From assembly GCA_015501585.1 (NCBI GenBank), contig JADNRY010000233.1:1-64000 (forward strand): a stretch of DNA of 64,000 bases, given 5' to 3'. Position 1 is the stretch's first letter, and each line of letters opens with the position of its first letter. Position numbers and translations under genes: made by a program. Source of the DNA: Rhodocollybia butyracea (Eukaryota > Basidiomycota > Agaricomycetes > Agaricales > Omphalotaceae). The notes below the pieces were generated by a model. It saw only the letters and a program-made list of their open reading frames with translations. It had not been told where the DNA came from and ran no database searches. Below are positions 22,223-34,274 of this stretch, piece by piece.

Positions 22223-23031
22223 CATGCCGGTGTTATTTTGGGGGAAGAGTGCACCGACAAGAACGCTAATTGGAATACTTGTTGCCCGAATCTGTATCCA
22301 ATCCAAAAACAGCTCGTTTAGATAGAGTTTTCCACGAGATCTCGCATTTTCGTTTGCATTCAGAAAACAGCGGCAGAAGAACGAATTTGCCATCATTCGG
22401 AACATGGGTAAAACTTGGCGAACGTACTGGGCGCACTCTCACATTGAAATACCACATATGGTTGCGCATTGACCACGAGTAGTAGGTGAGAATGAAGATG
22501 AATGCATGGCAACATCGTAGTAAAGCGGGTTTGGCGGCATAGACAATCCAGTTTTTTGCGAAGACACCGCTCCAGTTCCTGACCACATATAACTGGTTAA
22601 AACTCAGAGATTATCATGATCCATCATGAAGGAAAATCTTCTAGGTTCCGGTAGCCCCGTGCGCCTTGTCACCCGGTCTGTGGCATGCTCTCTGTACAGA
22701 TAGATTGAGGGTTCTATGTACCTGGAAGAAGATACTTGTTGCTTTTTACAGAGTTTGGTCACCTTGGAATCGCGAGAGAAACACAGCTGGAGAGTCACCT
22801 GGGAGTATCTAAACAAGATGATCAACTGGAGACTTGAGTCTGAAGTGTGTTGAATGAAAGCTGAAGCGCTGAAGATCATCAGCAGCTGACCAATTTGTGG
22901 CGTGCGAAGCGAGTTACGGCACAAAGTCCCGACAACGGGTCACCCAACTTGTTCAAGTTGTTGTTTAATTTTGTCTTCGACTTGTCAGCACTAGTCTTTT
23001 TTTCTTCCTTGCTAAATTCTCAACGTTCAAG
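22223..23031. other. End of duplication unit 2 and intergenic region
   Basis: 22244-22530 is specific to this unit and contains a minus-strand open frame of 106 codons (22266-22586) without recognisable domains. From about 22531 the sequence matches 18758-18960. After 22810 the DNA is single-copy and should hold the promoter of the zinc-cluster gene. Confidence 0.45.
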
Positions 23032-26000
23032 ATGTCTATGAGCCCTGGTGCTTCAATCTCAAATGGTCCAGAGTCCGCTGTAAAACGTCGGCGAACAAAT
23101 GACGCTGACACAAACGCTTCTTCAGCGATTCCTGCAGCAACCCCATCTACTCATATTCCCAAGCGAGGCGCTCGGGCCTGTACTGCCTGCAGAAAAGGAA
23201 AGAATCGATGTGAAGGCGAAGGAGATGTGAGTAGAAATGTCTTCACCGTCCCGCCAGTTCCCGCCTTTGCTCACTGGTCCGTTGCCCCGGTCGGCCCGGC
23301 TTTCTTCTACTTTCAAGGGTCCCTGTCGACGATGTGCACTCAGCGGAACGCCCTGTATCTTTGAGAAGCCGGAGAAGAAGAATGTGGCTCCCGCTGTAGC
23401 CGGGGCTAATGCAGAGTGAGACCTAAACCATGACTATGGTCATTCATCACCTCAATCACTATTTTTCTAGACGTCTCTCTCGTCTCGAAGGCCAATACCT
23501 GGTACGCGATCTGCTGGCTCGGTTGCATGCAGAGTTTCCAACTTTTCTCCCCTCTTCTCCAGGTCATGCAAAGCCATATGATTGGCATGCAGTCGTCTTT
23601 GGACAGAATCCTTTCAGTCGTACAAGGTCAGGCTACGGCAGGTGCCATGTTTCCCCCTCCTCAGCCTCAAGCAGTCGGCAACAGACCTTTTGACGAACGA
23701 GGAGACAAGTTTCCCCCTCTCCCAGGCTTTGCTCCTCCAGTGCGTTTGTTCTGCAAACACGAATCATAACTCATCACGTTACCCTCTAGCCTCATAAATA
23801 TGCTACCTATGGAATCATTCCTAGCACCGCGCCCTCTTCTGATGATGAATCCGAAGAAACGCTACCTCGAGCCACTATGAATGCCCCCATTGAAGCTCTC
23901 CAGGGTTTAGCTAACGCTGCTGCAGAGGCCGCTGCTGTGCCTTCCACTTCTGCGCCAAGGTTTGTCACGTTTACTCTCTGATGGTACTTTCTCGATCGTA
24001 TATATGTAGGGTCAAGAAACGCAAGCGTGCTGAACCAATTCCTCGCAATGCGTTTCCTCATGTTGTTGATAAGGTATTTCATGATTATCTGTCTATAATG
24101 GTCAAAAAACTCATTAATCTTTCAAGGGTCTTGTCGCTGATTCGGAAGCTAGAGAATTATACAACATGTAAATTACAGACGCGGTGTTTTTACCATACCA
24201 GATTCTGTCTCACCCAATGTGTAGTTTTTTTGCAGGATGCCATCTGTTCATACCCGTCTTCGACCCCTTGTATGATACATATGAAAGCTTGATGGAACGT
24301 ACACCCTGGACCTTTGACGCTATTCTCGCTGTCGCCGGTAAAATCCGGAGCGGTAACGGTCCCCTCAGTCCCACGTTCTACAAGTGCTTGGAAGAAGCGC
24401 AAGGCATTGCTCGTTCATCGCTTTTCGGGCCCGTAGTTCGGAAAGAGGCGGTCCAAGGTCCGCTGTTTACGTCTAAAATAAATGAAAATTACATCTCATG
24501 ATGAATGAACCTCAGGTATGCTGCTTTTAGCCGCTTGGAGCACAAACGGTTGGCTGCCTAGTGGTCACGCTATGCGTATGGCGTTGGACCTTGGCCTTCA
24601 CCGAGCGTTGGAAAAGCTGGCAGATGACTCGGGCAAGCAGAGAACACAGGACGAGGAACGCGATATAGGTTCCGACACTTATCTCTCGTAAGAAACTATT
24701 CGGGCTAATTTTATCATATCAGTTGTCTCTGCCCGTATTTGGTTATGCCTCTATTGGTTCGATCACCAGTAAGTACTAGTCTTCTGATACATGGTATCAG
24801 CGATTAATTCAGTCGAAGAATGAGCCTTGGGACTGGTCGACCCATTGTGCTTCGTGACGAAAACTCGATTCGTCATTGCCGATTGCTTCTCAATCACCCT
24901 ATGGCTTCACCGACAGACGTCAGACTTATCTCTCAAGTGGAACTAATTGCTCAAAAAAGTAAGTGGCTAGTTTTGGGTTTCCCAAAGTCATTTCTCATAA
25001 GTTTTCAGCGCAAATCTACGAGACCCTTTCTTCTATGAATGGTCAAGTTAATCATAACACCCTCGCTTTCGTCCGTCGTGCTATCATCGCTCTTGAAAAA
25101 TGGTACACAGAGTGTGATGAGCTTCATCGTATGTTCTTTCTGTTTGTCATGATGAGAGAGTTACTTACTTACTCAGGTCAAACTATGGACGAAAACTCTC
25201 TTCTCCGCAAAATTCTTGCTGGTGAATTACACTATGCTAAACTCTGGCTGGTTTGCGTTGCACTCCGAGGCGTGTCCTGGGATAAGATGCCTTTCGAGCA
25301 ACGAGAACTTGCATTCCAAGCCAAAGACGCCGCGTCGAGCTGCTTAGACATTTTCCTGTCTTCTCCAGAATACCGGTATGGTTCTTTCCGAGAGGATATT
25401 CTTCAGAAACTAAATTCTTGAATAGCGCCGCTCTCCGATATGCAGTTCACGATAGCCTTGTGACTGCAGCATTCTCTGGCCTCTTTCTCTTAAAGATGGC
25501 TAGTTTGTTCCCGGCAGAATTGGACCTGGGTATGATTACTGTGCAAGTTGAACAGCTCGCTCAGCTCTTATCCGACGTAGCTGCTGAACGGTGAGTGCAG
25601 CTTATCTAATATCGAAGCTTTTTTTCAATAAGGCAATCTAGATACGCCCTTACTCTTCGTATCATGCTTGCAAACCTCCGTCGTAAGGTTGGTCTCGGAA
25701 GCGGGATTCAAAGTCCCGTCCCCCATACAATGGGTCCACCTCCAGCTGGATTTGCCGATATGGTAGTTACTCCGACAGCGTACGTTGATCCAAACCTCCC
25801 TCCACCCTTCACCATGGAGGAGCTGGGCTTTGCTCCCGGCGACCGCAACATTGTCAGTCCTGCTGCTATACCCCTTTGGTTACAAGAACAAGTAAGTTGA
25901 TCCAACTCTTTGCTTACACATGCCACTTATCATCGAGCTTCCAGAGTCTAAACGACCTTGGTCTCCCGGTCAACGGCTCGGATGGTATCTTCTTGCAAAT

Positions 26001-26055
26001 TGCTGGATCGAATGGATGGGCTGGAGACTTCGCTCCCATGCCTGAGGCATGGTAA
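23032..26055 (+). CDS. Zn2Cys6 fungal-specific transcription factor (PriB/PrtT/Leu3-like)
   Basis: A gene of at least nine exons encodes about 700 residues. A basic stretch (VKRRRTND) precedes the zinc cluster CTACRKGKNRC (residues about 53-63), which is completed after an intron by CRRCALSGTPC. A short coiled coil (RLSRLEGQYL) follows. The middle homology region has LFIPVFDPLYDTYESL, LLAAWSTNGWLPSGHAMRMA and SARIWLCLYWFDH. The C-terminus ends SNGWAGDFAPMPEAW with TAA at 26053-26055. The layout fits Leu3/PrtT-type activators and PriB of shiitake. Target genes are not predictable. Introns interrupt the zinc cluster between its two halves. It transcribes toward the BZW gene. Confidence 0.82.
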
Positions 26056-26338
26056 GCAACTCCGACTTTTTAACTGTTTCTCCTTGTTTTGGCACCTTCT
26101 TCTTGTCTTGTTCTCCTTTTGATGATAGTAACTGTTGTTCGTTCTGGATCCCTTTGTAGTTTTGTATCAGGACATCCAGCGTACATTCCGGCGTACTAAA
26201 ACTGTACTGCCCAAAATATCGTAATTTCATAAGCTGTCGAGGAAAATCCCTGATATTGTCATTGTATCTCCGTAGCAAAACAGTAAGCAAGTACAGTGGA
26301 ATACGCAATGTTTGCTGTCGATATATGGTGGCGAGTAT

Positions 26339-27976
26339 TCACTCGTCCTCGGATTCAGATTCCTGCTCCTGCAGAAACTGATCGCTGGAGTCAGCATTAT
26401 ACCAGGCTGAGAAGTGTGTATACGCACTTTGACTAACCCTTCGGTACTCTTCAAAAAGTGTTGACGGCCCTGGGGCTTGGAGCCCTTCTGGTACCAATAA
26501 ATAATGGCCTGGTCAGAAATACAATCTTTATTATACAGAACCTGAAAAAATAAAATTCGTTAGAAGCAGAACTCGAACGAAGGGAGAGGGCAGACTCACT
26601 TTGAGAATTTGCGGGAAAGCTTTGATGATACGAGTATCTTCATAACAATACACTTGTACAACATTGATGAGAGCTACTTCGGTTTTGGGACCGCTACAAA
26701 AAGGTTCTAGGATGAGAGCGAATTTCTGAAAGCATCGTTAATAGCTAGTATCGAAGTTGAGACTATGACACAACGTACCCCAACTTCACGCAGAGCAAGA
26801 CCCTCAATCTGATCCGGACGAGCACTCCAGTCGACAGAAGAGATCAAACCTTGCCAAATACATGCGATGAGTTCGGGGTCTGGAATAGGATGGGCTTCTT
26901 GATGGGCTTTGAGAACGGAAACGATCTGGAGAAAAGAAGATGGATAACAACTGTATAGACATGTTGTAGATACGAACCTGCTCCGGAGGTTCCTCGTGCT
27001 CCACAAGTGCCTGGACTTCCTTCATGATTGCGTCTTTGATCATAGCGTACTGTTTCTTCGCATACCATTCAGCGATCTGAGGCAAGTCAGCCTTTCGAAA
27101 GTGATCTTCGAGCATTTTTGCTTCCTGCTTGTTTGCTGGGAAAAAGGCTAGCAAATCGCGAATTCCACCCTTCTTGAGAGTAGCTGAAAGATGATCCATC
27201 GACTGCTCAAGCAGATAAGATCGGAAGATGATGGTCAGGACGTTGATTGACACATCTAAAAGGACGAGTCAGTTAGAAAGTGGTAGATTAGAGATAGTTG
27301 AAACGCACCGTTTTTAATAAGATGCTCCTTCGTCAAACTCTGAAGGACAGATGCGCTGGCAAGACCTTGAGCCATCAAAAGACCGGTCGCCATGGCCAGC
27401 TTGTCCTTTTGAGCGGGTGACCAGCGATGTATGTACTGGAGAATTCCCGGAAGAGCAGTAGTTTCTAGGGGTTTTTGCAGATACTTGTATCTGGAAGAAT
27501 TGCACTGATTGAGGAAGATTCGGGGACAAACGCATAATCGCCATACCTCCTAATGAGTTTGTTCAAGACTTCGATGTACTTTTTAAGTTCCTCTACGTCG
27601 GCAGGATCCTTGGCGTTAAAGATGGTAAAAGGTGAAATCGGAGCTCCGTCATCGATGTAGCTGCCTCCTGGCTGCAAAAGACCTCCGACGAGGATAATTT
27701 CGAACAGTGGGTCTGCATATTTGAGAAATTCGAGAGAGGAACCTGCTTGGATGAGTTTGGTGGTAAAAGAGTCGAAATCGCCGTCTGGAACGGTCTCAAG
27801 GTGTTTGTAGAGTTGGTCTCTGAAAACTGAAGAAAAGTTGAAGAATCTGCGCCGATAAAGTTGGAATTTTCATACCAGTTGGTTCGTGCTTTGCCTGAGC
27901 CTTTACAGCACCCTTTCTGGCTTTAATTCTGACGCCCTGGAGAGAAGGCTTTGGGGCCGTTGATTGCGTAGACATC
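26339..27976 (-). CDS. BZW1/2-type eIF5-mimic protein with W2 domain
   Basis: About 430 residues start MSTQSTAPKPSLQGVRIKAR at 27976, chosen because it opens the conserved N-terminus. Conserved blocks follow: VFRDQLYKHLE, LEFLKYADPLFEIILVGGLL and QPGGSYIDDGAPISPF. A helical MIF4G-like middle is followed by the W2 domain with its aromatic-acidic C-terminal boxes (DQAIIYWYQKG, then after an intron FLQEQESESEDE) and a TGA at 26339-26341. Family members mimic the eIF5 C-terminal domain, bind eIF2/eIF3 and tighten start-codon choice. It diverges from a PP2C gene 265 bases away. Confidence 0.87.
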
Positions 27977-28241
27977 CACTAGTTTCGAATAAAGCTCGAA
28001 AGTGGAAGGAAAAAGACTACTGGTGGGAAGATTGATGATCAGTGATTTATACGTTCGAAGGTTTGGTGGCTGCCTTTTAACCACAGCTTTCTCGAATAAT
28101 GCCCACTTAAGAATGTGCATTGTGCTGTCAAGTCAAGTCACAACAATTATTGAACCACAAGATCTAGAGTCTTGAAACACGCGTAAAACCTGTGGCGCCA
28201 TTCCTATAAAGTCGAGTTTATCGATTATTTCTTTCACTGTC

Positions 28242-29537
28242 ATGTCCCAAATGTATGTATCCTTCTCTTCGCTGAAACTTTGATCTACAAACACTAATCA
28301 AACCATGATCCTAGCTCCCAACATAATGGGTACTTAGGCTGATTTATCCGCGACATGGTCCTAACTAATTTTTATCTCAGTGGCTCAAAGAATGCTCACT
28401 CTGAACCAATAACCAGGACATCTGGGGCGAACAGCTTCGGGGTAGGTCCTGGATAGTATATCGCTCGTGCTACTGAAGCACTGATTGTCCACAGGTTCTC
28501 AACAGGATCCCTTCCCAGTATGACTATTGGAAGATAGGTGTACACGAAGCGCAGGGCCTTCGCCCCACGATGGAAGACACGCATGCTTTTGTTGTAGACT
28601 TTGATTCAGTGTGTGGTCAGGGATACTTTGGAGTCTTTGACGGGCACGGAAACAAGCTTGTATCAGAATGGTGCGGCCACGAATTCCACCAGGCCAGTTC
28701 ATCCAGGTTTACACAGATCTCGATTGATTCTCACTTTGGATTTGCAGATCTTTCTTAAATGCATTCGCGAAAACCCAGACCTCAACGCAACCGATGTGCT
28801 CAAAAAGTCCTTTCTCGCTGCCGACGAAATTCTTGGAAAGATGTCTGAAGACAGTGAGGAACTTGAATCGTCTGGCTCGACTGCAGTAGTCGCTTTTCTC
28901 CGAATAGAAGACACAGATGGCTCTCAGAATTTCCCTCTAGTCGATTTTCCGCCTTCGCCACCTAATCCGAACGAACACGTCAGTAAACTCAAACTTCCTC
29001 CGCAGGATGCCCATCGGGTATTTTACTGCGGCAATGTGGGCGATGCTAGATGCGTCATGTCACGCAACGGGATTGCTACGCGACTCACACACGATCATAA
29101 ACCGTCGGATTCAGATGAACAGGCTAGGATCCGAGGTGCAGGTGGGATTGTACTTCGAGGTCGTGTTTTTGGTACGTTGGCCGTATCGAGAAGTCTGGGA
29201 GATCACCTGCGGTATGAGTCGCTAAAGTTGAAAGATCTTGTCATCGGAACTCCATACATCTCAAGAACTTCCCTGAAGCAGGATGATGAATTTTGTATAA
29301 TTGCATGCGACGGTGTGAGTTTTTTGACATTCTCGTACGGAGTACAATCGTTAACCATTTTTCGTTTAGCTCTGGGACGTTGTAACTGATCAGGAGGCGA
29401 TTGATTTAGTTCGAAATGTTGACGATCCGGAAAGAGCCAGTGAGATTTTGGTGAATTATGCGCTAAAGAACGACAACATGATATCCCGCGATAATGTTAC
29501 GGTAATGGTGATACGTTTCAACTCTCTGAGGGCATAG
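28242..29537 (+). CDS. PP2C-family Ser/Thr phosphatase (PTC1-like), copy 1
   Basis: About 370 residues. The metal-binding motifs are all present: the TMEDTHAF block, [37 protein letters not shown] joined across an intron to LWDVV, and [10 protein letters not shown]. The stop is at 29535-29537. The 5' exons are short and the start is uncertain. ATG at 28242 (MSQ) splices to small exons leading to [15 protein letters not shown] and [20 protein letters not shown]. It is related to the PP2C at 32234 but is clearly diverged and lacks the long Ser/Lys-rich insert. PTC1-type enzymes dephosphorylate MAP-kinase pathway proteins. The substrate here is unknown. Confidence 0.83.
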
Positions 29538-32233
29538 TAGTTTCTTGGTGTTTTTTAGTATTGTGTACTTGTATCTTCTTGGTTTCTTGTGGGTATATGT
29601 ATTCGTATACTTGAATATTGTAGCAGTAAGTATGAATTTATGTATTTACTGATATAGATATTGATGGATAATGATTCTCAGTCTCGTGTATTCGATTACG
29701 GGCACGGTTTGATTGTAGAATTATAGCCACAACGCAGAATTCGAGGTCAACGGGATTATAAAATGAAAATAAAGAACATCGAGGGTAAAGAGAATACTAA
29801 AGTAAGCGACCCTCTTGAAAATAATAGCATTCGAAGCACTGTCATCATTCCCCCCACTCGTTGGAGTGACATAGTAAGTTCCCTCAATAGACCTATTTTC
29901 AAGCTACAATGATTAAACAATATCTCCGCTCACCGATTCAAAGTCATTTTACGATACGGGATGGGCGGTCATTATGCTTGACGAGAAAACTAAGAACTTG
30001 AGTGGCAGTGGCGGGAGGCGGTTGATGATCCAAACAAAGTCCACTGAATCCTCCACCCCTTTCGCTGCGCTTCCTGCTGACTGCATCGATCCGAAATTTA
30101 TAGTCTTTATGAAAGAAAATTTTCTGAAAGAATGACGGAGGCTTCATTCGACCTAGTATGAACGCTTCATATAGGCAGAGACTCGTGCATTCGGTCCATC
30201 CCAGTCCATCCTCCAGCCTTATAAGTTATCCTGATGAATGAATCTACGATCAGCGGATTCAGAGAGCCATCACATCAAAATCTGTGTTGCTCGTGGCTGC
30301 TTTCAAGAGTCTGCAAACGAGACTACAAGTCAGATATTTTTGCTGGATGAGATACAAATGGAGACTGACTACGAGGCGTGCTCCGATGACTTGTCCATCA
30401 GTGGGCGCAGATATACCATCATATACATTTTATATACCGAGTCAGAGTCAGATGCCAAGGACGTTTTTTCTTGAACAAACCTGTGGTATTGGATTTCATG
30501 AACGCAGAGGAGCGGAACGTTCGGCCTTGCTGATTATAATCTTCAATCTGGGCCACCATCTCCCCAGATCATCCTGATTAGTTCAAAGTGAGCTGCTTAG
30601 CGTTAAACCGTGTCAGAACAGATATTTCGCCTGATCCTTTATGTAGTTACGCGCATAGTAACCTTCTTCTCCGGATGTCAACAGCAAAACAGAGCGCAAG
30701 GCTCTCAGTCATCTTGAGTAGATTCCTGCAGATAAGACTCGGGCAGACGATCCAATTTGGATCCAATACAACGACAACGCCTTGTAATAGTGCATGTAGC
30801 TCGCAAGTTTTATATGAGTAAAGCTGTTGAGTTTTTGTTGGTTCCTGACAGCAAGGAAGATAAAATGAGGCGACATAAGGTATCCTGTTCTGGATAGTAC
30901 TTGGAACCATGACTTGTGAACAAATTAGTAACACCTTGAATGAGAGCCTGCTTGGGATGGCTCAGTGGCGCTTTCGGCACTACCTGAGCATGTTTATCAT
31001 CGGTTCCTATAAGATGTAGGCCTGATCGATTGATCTATTAGCACGAAGGATTGCGCAAAATGATACATGCCGTTTATTCACGAACGAGTTTTTCCGTGAG
31101 CAATCTAGAATCACGTGAAGCTCAGGGCGCTTGACTTACTAAAACAGTTATACTTACCGATTTGCTCCAAATTTAGCATACATGCACCTCTCTCCTCGTT
31201 CCCCATATCCCCGACTCTGACCGAAGGGAACGAGCCTCAATTCTCACCTGATTTCATAAACTTTTGCGCAGAAGGAAATAAGCTCCCACCGAGATGTTGC
31301 TTGGGTTTTTTAGTCTACTCGTTACATACTGACGTCACACTGACGATCCCTACGGATGTGTGTATAGAGCAACTCCCGATCTTGCGCCGATGTAATTATA
31401 ACTAGTAATAATCTGACTTTTTGCTCCAACGATGTTACGCGAGCTAAACAACTTGTTTCTAAAAATAAAAAAGTTCAGGCTGTAGTAATAGTACTAGTAA
31501 TATTAGTAGTTAATATTATCATATAGCTACAGTCATCCTGCCCCTTCCTGTTAATTCCGAGTAGTGTATATGTTGTTCGCATTATGATTCAAACAACCAA
31601 CGATATGGTCATTTTACGTTTTGCAATCCTCTGGAAATTTTACGTTTTGCAATCCTCTGGAAATTTATGACTCGCTGCGTACACAACAGCGCCCGGACCC
31701 CGATATCGCGGTTGCAGTGCTTCCCAGACTCCTCAGGGGCCTTGACTGTTCGTTATGGTCGCTCACACTCGCTCTGATTCTTATACCACGGGGAATTTTT
31801 GGCAAAAGTTCCGATGTGCGGTGTTAGGTAGTGCCCGTTAAGAATTAGGGAAGTGCATACATTCTTTTCTCCTCTCGGGGTACATAGTACTCGGACCTAC
31901 ATAGCATCCCCGGATATCAAAGCTGGTCAATAGCACATGTTTCTAAGGCATCAAGTCTTGCGGGAGTTGCTTCACGGTTCATCAATGATCCATGCAAACA
32001 AAGGGCCTAGCATTTTTAAAACTTGAAGGAGAATTTGTACATGCTTGATGATTGACTGCGCAGAAAAATGAAAAAGGGTGTAAAATAAACAATAAGTCGT
32101 TTTATTGTTGTTTGCGAGCCATTTCTTCCCAAAAAGGAAAGAGAATAGCTTGTCGTTGAATCACGTGGGGCTGGCGCCCGATACATAAAACTTAAGTTAT
32201 TAACACCATTTCTTTATTTCTTCCATTCCAACC
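29538..32233. other. Long intergenic region between two PP2C genes
   Basis: 2.7 kb without a gene I can support. Several open frames of 60-100 codons on both strands lack recognisable motifs. The only clear repeat is a 26-base direct duplication at 31611-31667. The region could contain decayed sequence or long untranslated regions. Confidence 0.5.
31611..31667 (+). repeat. 26-base direct tandem duplication
   Basis: The unit ATTTTACGTTTTGCAATCCT plus six more bases occurs twice head to tail with a period of 26 and no mismatch. It looks like a simple replication slip. Confidence 0.85.
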
Positions 32234-33770
32234 ATGGCTACAGATACGAGTATCCCAACGTCCCAAGATGTCTCCAACGATGAAAACTGTACGAATCTAA
32301 TCTCTATTGCGTCGGTTTTGAATCTGACTTTAGTTATCCATCAGCGTCGCCTTCTTCACAGCAGGTCCTATTTGTTGATTTTCTGGGCCTGTGTAACCGT
32401 TTTCTGCTTTTTTAGATCGCCAAATGTACCAAGGACTGGCTTTAGCAATTCACCCAATGCGCGATCCAAGTCCATCACCACTGCGGACCTCGAAACTTAC
32501 GGTGTAAGCTTGGTTTCAACAACGTCCGATTGACCGATATGCTCATTGAACCGTCTAGATTCTCAATCGTCACGCAGCGAAGAACATGTGGTTCCAAGTT
32601 GGAGTGTCGGAGGACAAGGGTGCCCGACGGACTATGGAAGACGCCCACTCATTTGTCACAGACTTTGGCAACGTTCGTGGCCAGGGCTTTTTCGCCATCT
32701 TTGACGGCCATGCGGGGAAACACGCCGCAGAATGGTGCGGAACTCATTTCCATCAAGTGCGTCATAAAAACTATCAGTTCATGTCATTATTGCTCCACTG
32801 ACGCCGTACTCGCGTAGTGTTTTCTTGACAGTCTTCGTTCCTCACCCGAGATGAACGTGCCGGATGTTCTCAACAAGACTTTCCACCAAGTTGACGCAAG
32901 CCTGTCGCAAATGTGTGAGGAATCTGAAGGCAAGATCCATTCCGGATGCACCGCCGTCACTGCTTTCCTGAGGATCGAGGATGCCGATGGCCGTCAGTCT
33001 TTCCTCGAGCGTTCGGAACCGCAGTCTCCGGAATCTCGCCAAGAAGAACTGGGCTCTCCACAGGAGAGTAGTGGCGAAAGCGTCTCTGGAGACGAAAACG
33101 GCAAACTGAAGAAGAAAAAGAAATCCTCTAATCCTATCAGGAAAGCATTGATGAGCTTGAGCGGAGGCTCAATATCGGGAGCGATTTCACCGAAGAAGTC
33201 GCGGTCTCCTGTTATCTCGCGTAAACCTTCCAGGGAACTCAAGCCGGTCTGCGTTCCTCCGGAAACTTCGAGACGTGTTTTGTACTGTGCGAATGCTGGT
33301 GACGCTCGCGGGGTTCTATGCAGGGCAGGAAAAGCTGTTAGGTTGACGTACGACCACAAAGGCTCAGATAAGCAGGAAGCGAAGCGGATAACCGATGCCG
33401 GAGGTTTTGTCATGGGTGGACGAGTGAATGGAGTGTTGGCGGTGACGCGTAGTCTCGGAGATTCGTCGATGAAAGAGTTCGTGGTCGGGGCGCCTTATAC
33501 GACAGAAACGGAGCTGTGCGATGAAGATGAATTCTTGATCTTGGCGTGCGATGGAGTGAGTCTTTTCGTCTTCTACTTGACCGAAACTCGTTTACTCAAC
33601 GGAATTAGCTCTGGGACGTCATTGGCGACCAGGCCGCAGTAAACCAGATTAAAACCATGAACGACGCTCAAACCGCTAGCAATCACCTACTGCGTTATGC
33701 ATTGAACAATCATACAACGGATAATGTGACAGTTGTAGTGGTACGTTTCAAAAACCAACCACAGCCATGA
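32234..33770 (+). CDS. PP2C-family Ser/Thr phosphatase (PTC1-like), copy 2
   Basis: About 430 residues from MATDTSIPTSQDV, with a Ser/Asn-rich leader, then LETYG, MWFQVGVSEDKGARRTMEDA, FFAIFDGHAGKHAAEWCG, ANAGDARGVLCRAG, LAVTRSLGDSSMKEFVVGAP, LACDG|LWDVIGD and DNVTVVVVRF. The stop is at 33768-33770. Between the FLRIEDADG block and the RRVLYCANAGD block lies an insert of about 90 residues (33000-33270) rich in Ser, Pro and Lys (KLKKKKKSSNPIRKAL), a likely flexible or localisation segment. The pair with copy 1 suggests an old tandem duplication, now separated by 2.7 kb. Confidence 0.88.
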
Positions 33771-34274
33771 TGGCTTTACTCTTCTTCTGGGGTTTATTCG
33801 TGATGGATATCGTGGATGTTTCCATTCCCAATGACGCTTTGTATCAATTATACACAGTTATACACCAGTATCGCAAGTTTCTTCTATAGGGCTTTTGTAT
33901 TACTTGCTATATCGTTTACATATACATATTCGTGCAGTAAACAATACGAAATAATGAGGTCGATGACGATCTTCATTGAGTTTCGTTTACAGTAGATGAT
34001 GGGTTAGGTAGGGTAAGGAAGGAGGTAAAGCGGAGATGAGATAAAAAACCAAAGATATTGAACGACCATGCTGGGGTCCCAATAGAGGCGAGATAATAAG
34101 GATAGGGACGATGCAGTGGAAATGCAATTGAAAAATGCAGTGTTTGTGCGAAGAGGAAAGATAATAAACAAGCAAAGAAGAATGAACACTGAAAAGGAAA
34201 TAACGTTTAAGAGTACAGTATTGTACACTGTTAGGCATCGTTGAAGACGGAAATGAAAAAATTCTTTACAACCG
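33771..34274. other. Convergent intergenic region, no gene seen
   Basis: 504 bases between the 3' ends of PP2C copy 2 and ERT1. It contains A/G-rich sequence on the plus strand and no recognisable feature. Confidence 0.5.

Larger units (their letters stand above)
18962..22810 (+). repeat. Tandem duplication, unit 2 (decayed)
   Basis: This second unit begins exactly where unit 1 ends and keeps the same order. Compared with unit 1 it has a 55-base difference in the leader, frameshifts in the Crinkler-like gene, an internal deletion of about 0.88 kb in MND1, and about 290 bases (22244-22530) with no counterpart in unit 1, which has only about 35 bases there. Confidence 0.87.

Noticed and set aside
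22266..22586. 106-codon minus-strand frame in duplication unit 2 as a real gene
   Set aside because: No recognisable domain, and no counterpart frame in unit 1. Kept only as part of the unit-specific stretch.
28699..28914. Antisense frame over the PP2C copy 1 exon
   Set aside because: Shadow of a conserved coding exon on the plus strand.
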